From Prosopocoilus inquinatus (lineage: Eukaryota > Arthropoda > Insecta > Coleoptera > Lucanidae): DNA of 64,000 bases. Shown piece after piece: positions 38,600 through 51,690 of the stretch; position 1 is the first letter of the stretch, and every line of letters starts with the position of its first letter. The notes below the pieces were generated by a model. It had not been told where the DNA came from, did not search any database, and was given only the letters and a program-made list of their open reading frames with translations. The DNA is taken from the NCBI GenBank assembly GCA_036172665.1, contig JAYKNF010000037.1, positions 186,001 through 250,000 on the forward strand. The letters are read 5' to 3'. Position numbers and translations under genes: made by a program.

Positions 38600-39019
38600 C
38601 GATCCTTACTCATCTATCATGTTATTTGACGTTTGAACGGACTCCAGTAACTCTGATGTGAGATACAAAGATTTCGGACGCAGCAGAAACTGGAAATAGT
38701 TTTCAACGAAACAACACGTATTAGCGTTGTTCCTGTGATGTATCTAATCGATCCTTACTCATCTATCATGTTATTTGATGTTTGAATGGACTCCTGTAAC
38801 TCTGATGTGAGATACAAAGTTCTCGGACGCAGCAGACGCTGGAAATAGTTTTGAACGAAACAACACGTATTAGCGTTGTTCCTGTGATGTATCTAATCGA
38901 TCCTTACTCATCTATCATGTTATTTGGCGTTTGGATGGGCTCCAGTAACTCTGAAATGAGATAAGAAGTTCTCGGACGCAGCTGAAGCTGGAAATAGTTT
39001 TAAACGAAACAACACGCAT

Positions 39020-41430
39020 TAGCGTTGTTCCTGTGATGTATCTAATCGATCCTTACTCATCTATCATGTTATTTGACGTTTGGATGGACTCCAGTAACTC
39101 TGATGTGAGATACAAAGATTTCGGACGCAGCAGAAGCCGGAAATAGTTTTCAACGAAACAACACGTATTAGCGTTGTTCCTGTGATGTATCTAATCGATC
39201 CTTACTCATCTATCGTGTTATTTGACGTTTGGATGGACTCCAGTATCTCTGATGTGAGATACTAAATTTTCGGACGCAGCAGAAGCTGGAAATAGTTTTA
39301 AACGAAACAACACGCATTAGCGTTGTTCCTGTGATGTAACTAAACGATCCTTACTTATCTAACATGTTATTTGACGTTTGGATGGACTCCAGTAAGTCTG
39401 ATGTGAGGTAAGACGTTTTCGGACGCAGCAGAAGCTGGAAATAGTTTTAAACGAAACAACACGTATTAGCGTTGTTCCTGTGATGTATCTAATCGATCCT
39501 TACTCATCTATCATGTTATTTGACGTTTGGATGGACTCCAGTAACTCTGATGTGAGATACGAAATTTTCGGACGCAGCACAAGCTGGAAATAGTTTTAAA
39601 TGAAACAACACGCATTAGCGTTGTTCCTGTGATGTATGTAATCGATCCTTACTCATCTATCATGTTATTTGACGTTTGGATGGGCTCCAGTAACTCTGAA
39701 GTGAGATACGAAGTTCTCGGACGCAGCTGAAGCTGGAAATAGTTTTAAAAGAAACAACACGCATTATCGTTGTTCCCGTGATGTATCTAAACGATCCTTA
39801 CTTATCTAACATGTTATTTGACGTTTGGATGGACTCCAGTAAGTCTGATGTGAGGTAAGACGTTTTCGGACGCAGCACAAGCTGGAAATAGTTTTAAACG
39901 AAATAACACGTATTAGCGTTGTTCCTGTGATGTATCTAATCGATCCTTACTCATCTATCATGTTATTTGACGTTTGGATGGACTCCAGTAACTCTGATGT
40001 GAGATACAAAGATTTCGGACGCAGCAGAAGCTGGAAATAGTTTTCAACGAAACAACACGTATTAGCGTTGTTCCTGTGATGTATCTAATCGATCCTTACT
40101 CATCTATCATGTTATTTGACGTTTGAACGGACTCCAGTAACTCTGATGTGAGATACAAAGTTCTCGGACGCAGCAGAAGCTGGAAATAGTTTTGAACGAA
40201 ATAACACGTATTAGCGTTGTTCCTGTGATGTATCTAATCGATCCTTACTTATCTACTATGTTATTTGACGTTTCGATGGACTCCAGTAACTCTGATGTGA
40301 GATACGAAATTTTCGGACGCAGCACAAGCTGGAAATAGTTTTAAATGAAACAACACTCATTAGCGTTGTTCCTGTGATGTATGTAATCGATCGTTACTCA
40401 TCTATCATGTTATTTGACGTTTGGATGGGCTCCAGTAACTCTGAAGTGAGATACGAAGTTCTCGGACGCAGCTGAAGCTGGAAATAGTTTTAAACGAAAC
40501 AACACGCATTAGCGTTGTTCCTGTGATGTATCTAATCGATCCTTACTCATCTATCATGCTATTTGGCGTTTCGATGGACTCCAGTAACTTTGATGTGAGA
40601 TACGAAATTTTCGGACGCAGCAGAAGCTGGAAATAGTTTTAAACGAAACAACACGCATTAGCGTTGTTCCTGTGATGTATCTAATCGATCCTTACTCATC
40701 TATCATGTTATTTGGCGTTTCGATGGACTCCAGTAACTCTGATGTGAGATACGAAATTTTCGGACGCAGCAGAAACTGGAAATAGTTTTAAATGAAACAA
40801 CACGCATTAGCGTTGTTCCTGTGATGTATCTAATCGATCCTTACTCATCTATCATGTTATTTGATGTTTGAATGGACTCCAGTAACTCTGATGTGAGATA
40901 CAAAGTTTTCTTACGCAGCAGAAGCTGGAAATAGTTTTGAACGAAACAACACGTATTATCGTTGTTCCTGTGATGTATCGAATCGATCCTTACTCATCTA
41001 TCATGTTATTTGGCGTTTGGATGGGCTCCAGTAACTCTGAAGTGAGATAAGAAGTTCTCGGACGCAGCAGAAGCTGGAAATAGTTTTCAACGAAACAACA
41101 CGTATTAGCGTTGTTCCTGTGATGTATCTAATCGATCCTTACTCATCTATCATGTTATTTGACGTTTGGATGGACTCCAGTATCTCTGATGTGAGATACT
41201 AAATTATCGGACGCAGCAGAAGCCGGAAATAGTTTTCAACGAAACAACACGTATTAGCGTTGTTCCTGTGATGTATCTAATCGATCCTTACTCATCCATC
41301 ATGTTATTTGACGTTTGGATGGACTCCAGTATCTCTGATGTGAGATACTAAATTTTCGGACGCAGCAGAAACTGGAAATAGTTTTAAACGAAACAACACG
41401 CATTAGCGTTGTTCCTGTGATGTATCTAAA
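39020..41430 (+). repeat. Mosaic block related to 33,250-35,800
   Basis: The order GAAGCCGG, GTATCTCTG with ATACTAAATT, GTAACTAAACG (39,336; compare 35,121), GGTAAGACG, CACAAGCTGG, TGTAATCG, TTATCGTTG is shared with the earlier block. Private changes include TATCGTGTT near 39,213, TTGTTCCCGTG near 39,772, TTTTCTTACGCAG near 40,907, TATCGAATCG near 40,977 and CATCCATCATG near 41,294. Confidence 0.7.
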
Positions 41431-44400
41431 CGATCCTTAATAATCTAACATGTTATTTGACGTTTGGATGGACTCCAGTAAGTCTGATGTGAGGTAAGAC
41501 GTTTTCGGACGCAGCAGAAGCTGGAAATAGTTTTAAACGAAACAACACGTATTAGCGTTGTTCCTGTGATGTATCTAATCGATCCTTACTCATCTATCAT
41601 GTTATTTGACGTTTGGATGGACTCCAGTAACTCTGATGTGAGATACGAAATTTTCGGACGCAGCACAAGCTGGAAATAGTTTTAAATGAAACAACACGCA
41701 TTAGCGTTGTTCCTGTGATGTATGTAATCGATCCTTACTCATCTATCATGTTATCTGACGTTTGGATGGGCTCCAGTAACTCTGAAGTGAGATACGAAGT
41801 TCTCGGACGCAGCTGAAGCTGGAAATAGTTTTAAAAGAAACAACACGCATTAGCGTTGTTCCTGTGATGTATCTAAACGATCCTTACTTATCTAACATGT
41901 TATTTGACGTTTGGATGGACTCCAGTAAGTCTGATGTGAGGTAAGACGTTTTCGGACGCAGCAGAAGCTGGAAATAGTTTTAAACGAAATAACAGGTATT
42001 AGCGTTGTTCCTGTGATGTATCTAATCGATCCTTACTTATCTACTATGTTATTTGACGTTTCGATGGACTCCAGTAACTCTGATGTGAGATACGAAATTT
42101 TCGGACGCAGCACAAGCTGGAAATAGTTTTAAATGAAACAACACTCATTAGCGTTGTTCCTGTGATGTATGTAATCGATCCTTACTCATCTATCATGTTA
42201 TTTGACGTTTGGATGGGCTCCAGTAACTCTGAAGTGAGATACGAAGTTCTCGGACGCAGCTGAAGCTGGAAATAGTTTTAAACGAAACAACACGCATTAG
42301 AGTTGTTCCTGTGATGTATCTAATCGATCCTTACTCATCTATCATGTTATTTGGCGTTTCGATGGACTCCAGTAACTCTGATGTGAGATACGAAATTTTC
42401 GGACGCAGCAGAAACTGGAAATAGTTTTAAATGAAACAACACGCATTAGCGTTGTTCCTGTGATGTATCTAATCGATCCTTACTCATCTATCATGTTATT
42501 TGATGTTTGAATGGACTCCAGTAACTCTGATGTGAGATACAAAGTTCTCGGACGCAGCAGAAGCTGGAAATAGTTTTGAACGAAACAACACGTATTAGCG
42601 TTGTTCCTGTGATGTATCTAATCGATCCTTACTCATCTATCATGTTATTTGGCGTTTGGATGGGCTCCAGTAACTCTGAAGTGAGATAAGAAGTTCTCGG
42701 ACGCAGCTGAAGCTGGAAATAGTTTTAAACGAAACAACACGCATTAGCGTTGCTCCTGTGATGTATCTAATCGATCCTTACTCATCTATCATGTTATTTG
42801 GCGTTTCGATGGACTCCAGTAACTTTGATGTGAGATACGAAATTTTCGGACGCAGCAGAAGCTGGAAATAGTTTTAAACGAAACAACACGCATTAGCGTT
42901 GTTCCTGTGATGTATCTAATCGATCCTTACTCATCTATCATGTTATTTGACGTTTGGATGGACTCCAGTAACTCTGATGTGAGATACGAAATTTTCGGAC
43001 GCAGCAGAAGCTGGAAATAATTTTAAATGAAACAACACGCATTAGCGTTGTTCCTGTGATGTATCTAATCGATCCTTACTCATCTATCATGTTATTTGAC
43101 GTTTGGATGGACTCCAGTAACTCTGATGTGAGATACAAAGTTATCGGACGCAGCAGAAGCTGGAAATAGTTTTGAACGAAACAACACGTATTAGCGTTGT
43201 TCCTGTGCTGTATCTAATCGATCCTTACTTATCTATCATGTTATTTGATGTTTCGATGGACTCCAGTAACTCTGATGTGAGATACGACGTTTTCGGACGC
43301 AGCAGAAGCTGGAAATAGTTTTAAACGAAACAACAAGTATTAGCGTTGTTGATGTGATGTATCTAATCGATCCTTACTCATCTATCATGTTATTTGACGT
43401 TTGGATGTACTCCAGTAACTCTGATGTGAGATACAAAGATTTCGGACGCAGCAGAAGCTGGAAATAGTTTTCAACGAAACAACACGTATTAGCGTTGTTC
43501 CTGTGATGTATCTAATCGATCCTTACTTAGCTACTATGTTATTTGACGTTTCGATGGACTCCAGTAACTCTGATGTGAGATACGAAATTTTCGGACGCAG
43601 CAGAAGCTGGAAATAGTTTTCAACGAAACAACACGCATTAGCGTTGTTTCTGTGATGTATCTAATCGATCCTTACTCATCTATCATGTTATTTGACGTTT
43701 CGACGGACTCTAGTAACTCTGATGTGAGATACGAAGTTTTTGGACGCAGCAGGAGCTGGAAATAGTTTTAAACGAAACAACACGTATTAGCGTTGTTCCT
43801 GTGATGTATCTAATCGATCCTTACTCATCTATCATGTTATTTGACGTTTGGATGGACTCCAGTATCTCTGATGTGAGATACGAAATTTTCGGACGCAGCA
43901 GAAGCTGGAAATAGTTTTAAATGAAACAACACGCATTAGCGTTGTTCCTGTGATGTATCTAATCGATCCTTACTCATCTATCATGTTATTTGACGTTTCG
44001 ATGGACTCCAGTAACTCTGATGTGAGATACGAAATTTTCGGACGCAGCAGTAGCTGGAAATAATTTTAAATGAAACAACACGCATTAGCGTTGTTCCTGT
44101 GATGTATCTAATCGATCCTTACTCATCTATCATGTTATTTGACGTTTCAATGGACTCCAGTAACTCTGAAGTGAGATAAGAAGTTCTCGGACGCAGCTGA
44201 AGCTGGAAATAGTTTTAAACGAAAGAACACGCATTAGCGTTGTTCCTGTGATGTATCTAATCGATCCTTACTCATCTATCATGTTATTTGGCGTTTCGAT
44301 GGACTCCAGTAACTTTGATGTGAGATACGAAATTTTCGGACGCAGCAGAAGCTGGAAATAGTTTTAAACGAAACAACACGCATTAGCGTTGTTCCTGTGA

Positions 44401-47390
44401 TGTATCTAATCGATCCTTACTCATCTATCATGTTATTTGACGTTTGGATGGACTCCAGTAACTCTGATGTGAGATACAAAGTTATCGGACGCAGCAGAAG
44501 CTGGAAATAGTTTTGAACGAAACAACACGTATTAGCGTTGTTCCTGTGCTGTATCTAATCGATCCTTACTTATCTATCGTGTTATTTGATGTTTCGATGG
44601 ACTCCAGTAACTCTGATGTGAGATACGACGCTTTCGGACGCAGCAGAAGCTGGAAATAGTTTTAAACGAAACAACAAGTATTAGCGTTGTTGATGTGATG
44701 TATCTAATCGATCCTTACTCATCTATCATGTTATTTGACGTTTGGATGTACTCCAGTAACTCTGATGTGAGATACAAAGATTTCGGACGCAGCAGAAGCT
44801 GGAAATAGTTTTCAACGAAACAACACGTATTAGCGTTGTTCCTGTGATGTATCTAATCGATCCTTACTCATCTATCATGTTATTTGATGTTTGAATGGAC
44901 TCCAGTAACTCTGATGTGAGATACAAAGTTCTCGGACGCAGCAGAAGCTGGAAATGGTTTTGAACGAAACAACACGTATTAGCGTTGTTCCTGTGATGTA
45001 TCTAATCGATCCTTACTCATCTATCATGTTACTTGGCGTTTGGATGGGCTCCAGTAACTCTGAAGTGAGATAAGAAGTTCTCGGACGCAGCTGAAGCTGG
45101 AAATAGTTTTAAACGAAACAACACGCATTAGCGTTGTTCCTGTGATGTATCTAATCGATCCTTACTCATCTATCATGTTATTTGGCGTTTCGATGGACTC
45201 CAGTAACTTTTATGTGAGATACGAAATTTTCGGACGCAGCAGAAGCTGGAAATAGTTTTAAACGAAACAACACGCATTAGCGTTGTTCCTGTGATGTATC
45301 TAATCGATCCTTACTCATCTATCATGTTATTTGACGTTTGGATGGACTCCAGTAACTCTGATGTGAGATACAAAATTATCGGACGCAGCAGAAGCTGGAA
45401 ATAGTTTTGAACGAAACAACACGTATTAGCGTTGTTCCTGTGCTGCATCTAATCGATCCTTACTTATCTATCATGTTATTTGATGTTTCGATGGACTCCA
45501 GTAACTCTGATGTGAGATACGACGTTTTCGGACGCAGCAGAAGCTGGAAATAGTTTTAAACGAAACAACAAGTATTAGCGTTGTTGATGTGATGTATCTA
45601 ATCGATCCTTACTCATCTATCATGTTATTTGACGTTTGGATGGACTCCAGTAACTCTGATGTGAGATACAAAGGTTTCGGACGCAGCAGAAGCTGGAAAT
45701 AGTTTTCAACGAAACAACACGTATTAGCGTTGTTCCTGTGATGTATCTAATCGATCCTTACTTAGCTACTATGTTATTTGACGTTTCGATGGACTCCAGT
45801 AACTCTGATGTCAGATAAGAAATTTTCGGACGCAGCAGAAGCTGGAAATAGTTTTAAATGAAACAACACGCATTAGCGTTGTTCCTGTGATGTATGTAAT
45901 CGATCCTTACTCATCTGTCATGTTATTTGACGTTTGGATGGGCTCCAGTAACTCTGAAGTGAGATACGAAGTTCTCGGACGCAGCTGAAGCTGGAAATAG
46001 TTTTAAACGAAACAACACGCATTAGCGTTGTTCCTGTGATGTATCTAATCGATCCTTACTCATCTATCATGTTATTTGACGTTTCGACGGACTCTAGTAA
46101 CTCTGATGTGAGATACGAAGTTTTTAGACGCAGCAGGAGCTGGAAATAGTTTTAAACGAACAAACACGTATTAGCGTTTTTCCTGTGATGTATCTAATCG
46201 ATCCTTACTCATCTATCATGTTATTTGACGTTTGGATGGACTCCAGTATCTCTGAGGTGAGATACGAAATTTTCGGACGCAGCAGAAGCTGGAAATAGTT
46301 TTAAATGAAACAACACGCATTAGCGTTGTTCCTGTGATGTATCTAATCGATCCTTACTCATCTATCATGTTATTTGACGTTTCGATGGACTCCAGTAACT
46401 CTGATGTGAGATACGAAATTTTCGGACGCAGCAGAAGCTGGAAATAGTTTTAAACGAAACAACACGCATTAGCGTTGTTCCTGTGATGTATCTAATCGAT
46501 CCTTACTCATCTATCATGTTATTTGACGTTTAAATGGACTCCAGTAACTCTGATGTGAGATACAAAGTTCTCGGACGCAGCAGAAGCTGGAAATAGTTTT
46601 GAACGAAACAACACGTATTAGCGTTGTTCCTGTGATGTATCTAATCGATCCTTACACATCTATCATGTTATTTGACGTTTGGATGGGCTCCAGTAACTTT
46701 GATGTGAGATACGAAATTTTCGGACGCAGCAGAAGCTGGAAATAGTTTTAAACGAAACAACACGCATTAGCGTTGTTCCTGTGATGTATCTAATCGATCC
46801 TTACTCATCTATCATGTTATTTGACGTTTGGATGGACTCCAGTAACTCTGATGTGAGATACAAAGATTTCGGACGCAGCAGAAGCTGGAAATAGATTTCA
46901 ACGAAACAACACGTATTAGCGTTGTTCCTGTGATGTATCTAAACGATCCTTACTTATCTAACATGTTATTTGACGTTTGGATGGACTCCAGTAAGTCTGA
47001 TGTGAGGTAAGACGTTTTCGGACGCAGCAGAAGCTGGAAATAGTTTTAAACGAAACAACACGTATTAGCGTTGTTCCTGTGATGTATCTAATCGATCCTT
47101 ACTCATCTATCATGTTATTTGACGTTTGAACGGACTCCAGTAACTCTGATGTGAGATACAAAGTTCTCGGACGCAGCTGAAGCTGGAAATAGTTTTAAAC
47201 GAAACAACACGCATTAGCGTTGTTCCTGTGATGTATCTAATCGATCCTTACTCATCTATCATGTTATTTGGCGTTTCGATGGACTCCAGTAACTTTGATG
47301 TGAGATACGAAATTTTCGGACGCAGCAGAAGCTGGAAATAGTTTTAAACGAAACAACACGCATTAGCGTTGTTCCTGTGATATATCTAGT
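41430..47390 (+). repeat. 6-kb distant duplicate of 12,520-18,450
   Basis: Early markers are 28,908 bp from their partners: TTAGAGTTG at 13,391 and 42,299, and the CCTTAATTATC / CCTTAATAATC monomers at 12,523 and 41,431. Middle markers are 30,100 bp away: GTTGTTTCTG 13,543 and 43,643, GAAAGAACACG 14,120 and 44,220, AACTTTTATG 15,105 and 45,205. Late markers are 28,946 bp away: CGAACAAACACG 17,211 and 46,157, CTTACACATC 17,705 and 46,651. The shifts equal 8 monomers gained here near 42,450-43,640, and the 8-monomer duplication (less 38 bp) in the other copy. Relatives of the gained monomers sit at 21,100-22,150. Confidence 0.8.
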
Positions 47391-47688
47391 CGATCCTTAC
47401 TCATCTATCATGTTATTTGGCGTTTCGATGGACTCCAGTAACTCTGATGTGAGATACGAAATTTTCGGACGCAGCAGAAACTGGAAATAGTTTTAAATGA
47501 AACAACACGTATTAGCGTTGTTCCTGTGATGTATCTAATCGATCCTTACTCATCTATCATGTTATTTGATGTTTGAATGGACTCCAGTAACTCTGATGTG
47601 AGATACAAAGTTCTCGGACGCAGCAGAAGCTGGAAATAGTTTTGAACGAAACAACACGTATTAGCGTTGTTCCTGTGATGTATCTAAT

Positions 47689-47837
47689 CGATCCTTACTC
47701 ATCTATCATGTTATTTGGCGTTTGGATGGGCTCCAGTAACTTTGATGTGAGATACGAAATTTTCGGACGCAGCAGAAGCTGGATATAGTTTTAAACGAAA
47801 CAACACGCATTAGCGTTGTTCCTGTGATGTATCTAAT
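47689..47837 (+). repeat. Hybrid monomer at a one-monomer deletion
   Basis: The left part (TTTGGCGTTTGGATGGGCTCC) matches the monomer starting near 25,150. The right part (AACTTTGATGTGAGATACG, followed by CTGGATATAG) matches the next monomer, starting near 25,299. In the earlier copy these are two separate units. Here they are joined in register with the length kept at exactly 149 bp. This is the signature of unequal homologous exchange or slippage between neighbouring monomers. Confidence 0.85.
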
Positions 47838-47984
47838 CGATCCTTACTCATCTATCATGTTATTTGGCGTTTCGATGGACTCCAGTAACTCTGATGAGAT
47901 ACGAAATTTTTGGACGCAGCAGAAACTGGAAATAGTTTTAAACGAAACAACACGCATTAGCGTTGTTCCTGTGATGTATCTAAT
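47838..47984 (+). repeat. Second copy of the 147-bp monomer
   Basis: It has the same 2-bp loss (GATGAGATACG near 47,893), the same TTTTTGG and the same GAAACTGG as the unit at 25,448. It is 22,390 bp away. It again opens an 86-codon frame (47,824-48,084) that ends at the TAG of the next monomer. Confidence 0.9.
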
Positions 47985-48109
47985 CGATCCTTACTCATCT
48001 ATCATGTTATTTGGCGTTTCGATGGACTCCAGTAACTTTGATGTGAGATACGAAATTTTCGGACGCAGCAGAAGCTGGAAATAGTTTTAAACGAAACAAC
48101 ACGCATTAG

Positions 48110-51100
48110 CGTTGTTCCTGTGATGTATCTAATCCATCCTTACTCATCTATCATGTTATTTGGCGTTTCGATGGACTCCAGTAACTCTGATGTGAGATAC
48201 GAAATTTTCGGACGCAGCAGAAACTGGAAATAGTTTTAAATGAAACAACACGCATTAGCGTTGTTCCTGTGATGTATCTAATCGATCCTTACTCATCTAT
48301 CATGTTATTTGATGTTTGAATGGACTCCAGTAACTCTGATGTGAGATACAAAGTTCTCGGACGCAGCAGAAGCTGGAAATGGTTTTGAACGAAACAACAC
48401 GTATTAGCGTTGTTCCTGTGATGTATCTAATCGATCCTTACTCATCTATCATGTTATTTGGCGTTTGGATGGGCTCCAGTAACTCTGAAGTGAGATAAGA
48501 AGTTCTCGGACGCAGCTGAAGCTGGAAATAGTTTTAAACGATACAACACGCATTAGCGTTGTTCCTGTGATGTATCTAATCGATCCTTACTCATCTATCA
48601 TGTTATTTGGCGTTTCGATGGACTCCAGTAACTTTGATGTGAGATACGAAATTTTCGGACGCAGCAGAAGCTGGAAATAGTTTTAAACGAAACAACACGC
48701 ATTAGCGTTGTTCCTGTGATGTATCTAATCGATCCTTACTCATCTATCATGTTATTTGACGTTTGGATGGACTCCAGTAACTCTGATGTGAGATACAAAG
48801 TTATCGGACGCAGCAGAAGCTGGAAATAGTTTTAAACGAAACAACACGTATTAGCGTTGTTCCTGTGATGTATCTAATCGATCCTTACTCATCTATCATG
48901 TTATTTGACGTTTGGATGGACTCCAGTAACTCTGATGTGAGATACGACGTTTTCGGACGCAGCAGAAGCTGGAAATAGTTTTAAACGAAACAACAAGTAT
49001 TAGCGTTGTTGATGTGATGTATCTAATCGATCCTTACTCATCTATCATGTTATTTGACGTTTGGATGGACTCCAGTAACTCTGATGTGAGATACGACGTT
49101 TTCGGACGCAGCAGAAGCTGGAAATAGTTTTAAACGAAACAACAAGTATTAGCGTTGTTGATGTGATGTATCTAATCGATCCTTACTCATCTATCATGTT
49201 ATTTGACGTTTGGATGGACTCCAGTAACTCTGATGTGAGATACAAAGGTTTCGGACGCAGCAGAAGCTGGAAATAGTTTTCAACGAAACAACACGTATTA
49301 GCGTTGTTCCTGTGATGTATCTAATCGATCCTTACTTAGCTACTATGTTATTTGACGTTTCGATGGACTCCAGTAACTCTGATGTGAGATACGAAATTTT
49401 CGGACGCAGCAGAAGCTGGAAATAGTTTTAAATGAAACAACACGCATTAGCGTTGTTCCTGTGATGTATGTAATCGATCCTTACTCATCTATCATGTTAT
49501 TTGACGTTTGGATGGGCTCCAGTAACTCTGAAGTGAGATACGAAGTTCTCGGACGCAGCTGAAGCTGGAAATAGTTTTAAACGAAACAACACGCATTAGC
49601 GTTGTTCCTGTGATGTATCTAATCGATCCTTACTCATCTATCATGTTATTTGACGTTTCGACGGACTCTAGTAACTCTGATGTGAGATACGAAGTTTTTG
49701 GACGCAGCAGGAGCTGGAAATAGTTTTAAACGAAAGAACACGTATTAGCGTTGTTCCTGTGATGTATCTAATCGATCCTTACTCATCTATCATGTTATTT
49801 GACGTTTGGATGGACTCCAGTATCTCTGATGTGAGATACGAAATTTTCGGACGCAGCAGAAGCTGGAAATAGTTTTAAATGAAACAACACGCATTAGCGT
49901 TGTTCCTGTGATGTATCTAATCGATCCTTACTCATCTATCATGTTATTTGGCGTTTCGATGGACTCCAGTAACTCTGATGTGAGATACGAAATTTTCGGA
50001 CGCAGCAGAAACTGGAAATAGTTTTAAATGAAACAACACGCATTAGCGTTGTTCCTGTGATGTATCTAATCGATCCTTACTCATCTATCATGTTATTTGA
50101 TGTTTGAATGGACTCCAGTAACTCTGATGTGAGATACAAAGTTCTCGGACGCAGCAGAAGCTGGAAATGGTTTTGAACGAAACAACACGTATTAGCGTTG
50201 TTCCTGTGATGTATCTAATCGATCCTTACTCATCTATCATGTTATTTGGCGTTTGGATGGGCTCCAGTAACTCTGAAGTGAGATAAGAAGTTCTCGGACG
50301 CAGCTGAAGCTGGAAATAGTTTTAAACGATACAACACGCATTAGCGTTGTTCCTGTGATGTATCTAATCGATCCTTACTCATCTATCATGTTATTTGGCG
50401 TTTCGATGGACTCCAGTAACTTTGATGTGAGATACGAAATTTTCGGACGCAGCAGAAGCTGGAAATAGTTTTAAACGAAACAACACGCATTAGCGTTGTT
50501 CCTGTGATGTATCTAATCGATCCTTACTCATCTATCATGTTATTTGACGTTTGGATGGACTCCAGTAACTCTGATGTGAGATACAAAGTTATCGGACGCA
50601 GCAGAAGCTGGAAATAGTTTTAAACGAAACAACACGTATTAGCGTTGTTCCTGTGATGTATCTAATCGATCCTTACTCATCTATCATGTTATTTGACGTT
50701 TGGATGGACTCCAGTAACTCTGATGTGAGATACGACGTTTTCGGACGCAGCAGAAGCTGGAAATAGTTTTAAACGAAACAACAAGTATTAGCGTTGTTGA
50801 TGTGATGTATCTAATCGATCCTTACTCATCTATCATGTTATTTGACGTTTGGATGGACTCCAGTAACTCTGATGTGAGATACGACGTTTTCGGACGCAGC
50901 AGAAGCTGGAAATAGTTTTAAACGAAACAACAAGTATTAGCGTTGTTGATGTGATGTATCTAATCGATCCTTACTCATCTATCATGTTATTTGACGTTTG
51001 GATGGACTCCAGTAACTCTGATGTGAGATACAAAGGTTTCGGACGCAGCAGAAGCTGGAAATAGTTTTCAACGAAACAACACGTATTAGCGTTGTTCCTG

Positions 51101-51690
51101 TGATGTATCTAATCGATCCTTACTTAGCTACTATGTTATTTGACGTTTCGATGGACTCCAGTAACTCTGATGTGAGATACGAAATTTTCGGACGCAGCAG
51201 AAGCTGGAAATAGTTTTAAATGAAACAACACGCATTAGCGTTGTTCCTGTGATGTATGTAATCGATCCTTACTCATCTATCATGTTATTTGACGTTTGGA
51301 TGGGCTCCAGTAACTCTGAAGTGAGATACGAAGTTCTCGGACGCAGCTGAAGCTGGAAATAGTTTTAAACGAAACAACACGCATTAGCGTTGTTCCTGTG
51401 ATGTATCTAATCGATCCTTACTCATCTATCATGTTATTTGACGTTTCGACGGACTCTAGTAACTCTGATGTGAGATACGAAGTTTTTGGACGCAGCAGGA
51501 GCTGGAAATAGTTTTAAACGAAAGAACACGTATTAGCGTTGTTCCTGTGATGTATCTAATCGATCCTTACTCATCTATCATGTTATTTGACGTTTGGATG
51601 GACTCCAGTATCTCTGATGTGAGATACGAAATTTTCGGACGCAGCAGAAGCTGGAAATAGTTTTAAATGAAACAACACGCATTAGCGTTG
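48110..51690 (+). repeat. 12-monomer (1,788-bp) higher-order repeat, two copies
   Basis: The copies are about 48,110-49,897 and 49,898-51,690. GATACAACACG recurs 1,788 bp apart (C of the motif at 48,539 and 50,327), and the monomer order agrees throughout. Each copy holds two nearly identical neighbouring units of the GACGTTTTCGG / AAGTATTAG / GTTGTTGATG type, which itself suggests a one-monomer duplication before the 12-mer was copied. AATCCATCC in the first copy is the normal AATCGATCC in the second. Confidence 0.85.

Larger units (their letters stand above)
35580..39020 (+). repeat. 15-monomer spacing repeat (2,182 bp) tagged by a 53-bp deletion
   Basis: About 1.26 kb at 35,580-36,840 recurs at 37,762-39,022. 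Shared private markers at exactly 2,182 bp are GGAGGCAGC (35,951 and 38,133), the 53-bp deletion junction (36,271 and 38,453) and CTCCTGTAAC (36,611 and 38,793 for CCTGTAAC). Adding back the 53 bp gives 2,235 bp, which is 15 monomers, the same period as the array at 5,371-10,345. Inside it, a 745-bp step is seen from GATCGTTACT (36,866 and 37,611). Confidence 0.85.
46940..48790 (+). repeat. Copy of 24,400-26,400 about 22.4 kb downstream
   Basis: The copy is collinear with the earlier segment at 22,539 bp (AAACGATCC at 24,405 and 46,944; TCTAGTCG at 24,850 and 47,389). It then runs at 22,390 bp (CTGGATATAG, the 147-bp monomer, AATCCATCC and GATACAACACG at 26,150 and 48,540). It overlaps the block matching 17-18.4 kb, so the region is a mosaic rather than one simple copy. 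Confidence 0.85.

Noticed and set aside
47824..48084. Second 86-codon open reading frame
   Set aside because: It is a segmental copy of the first with the same 147-bp monomer. Its single residue difference follows from a base change in the repeat. There is no evidence of coding.
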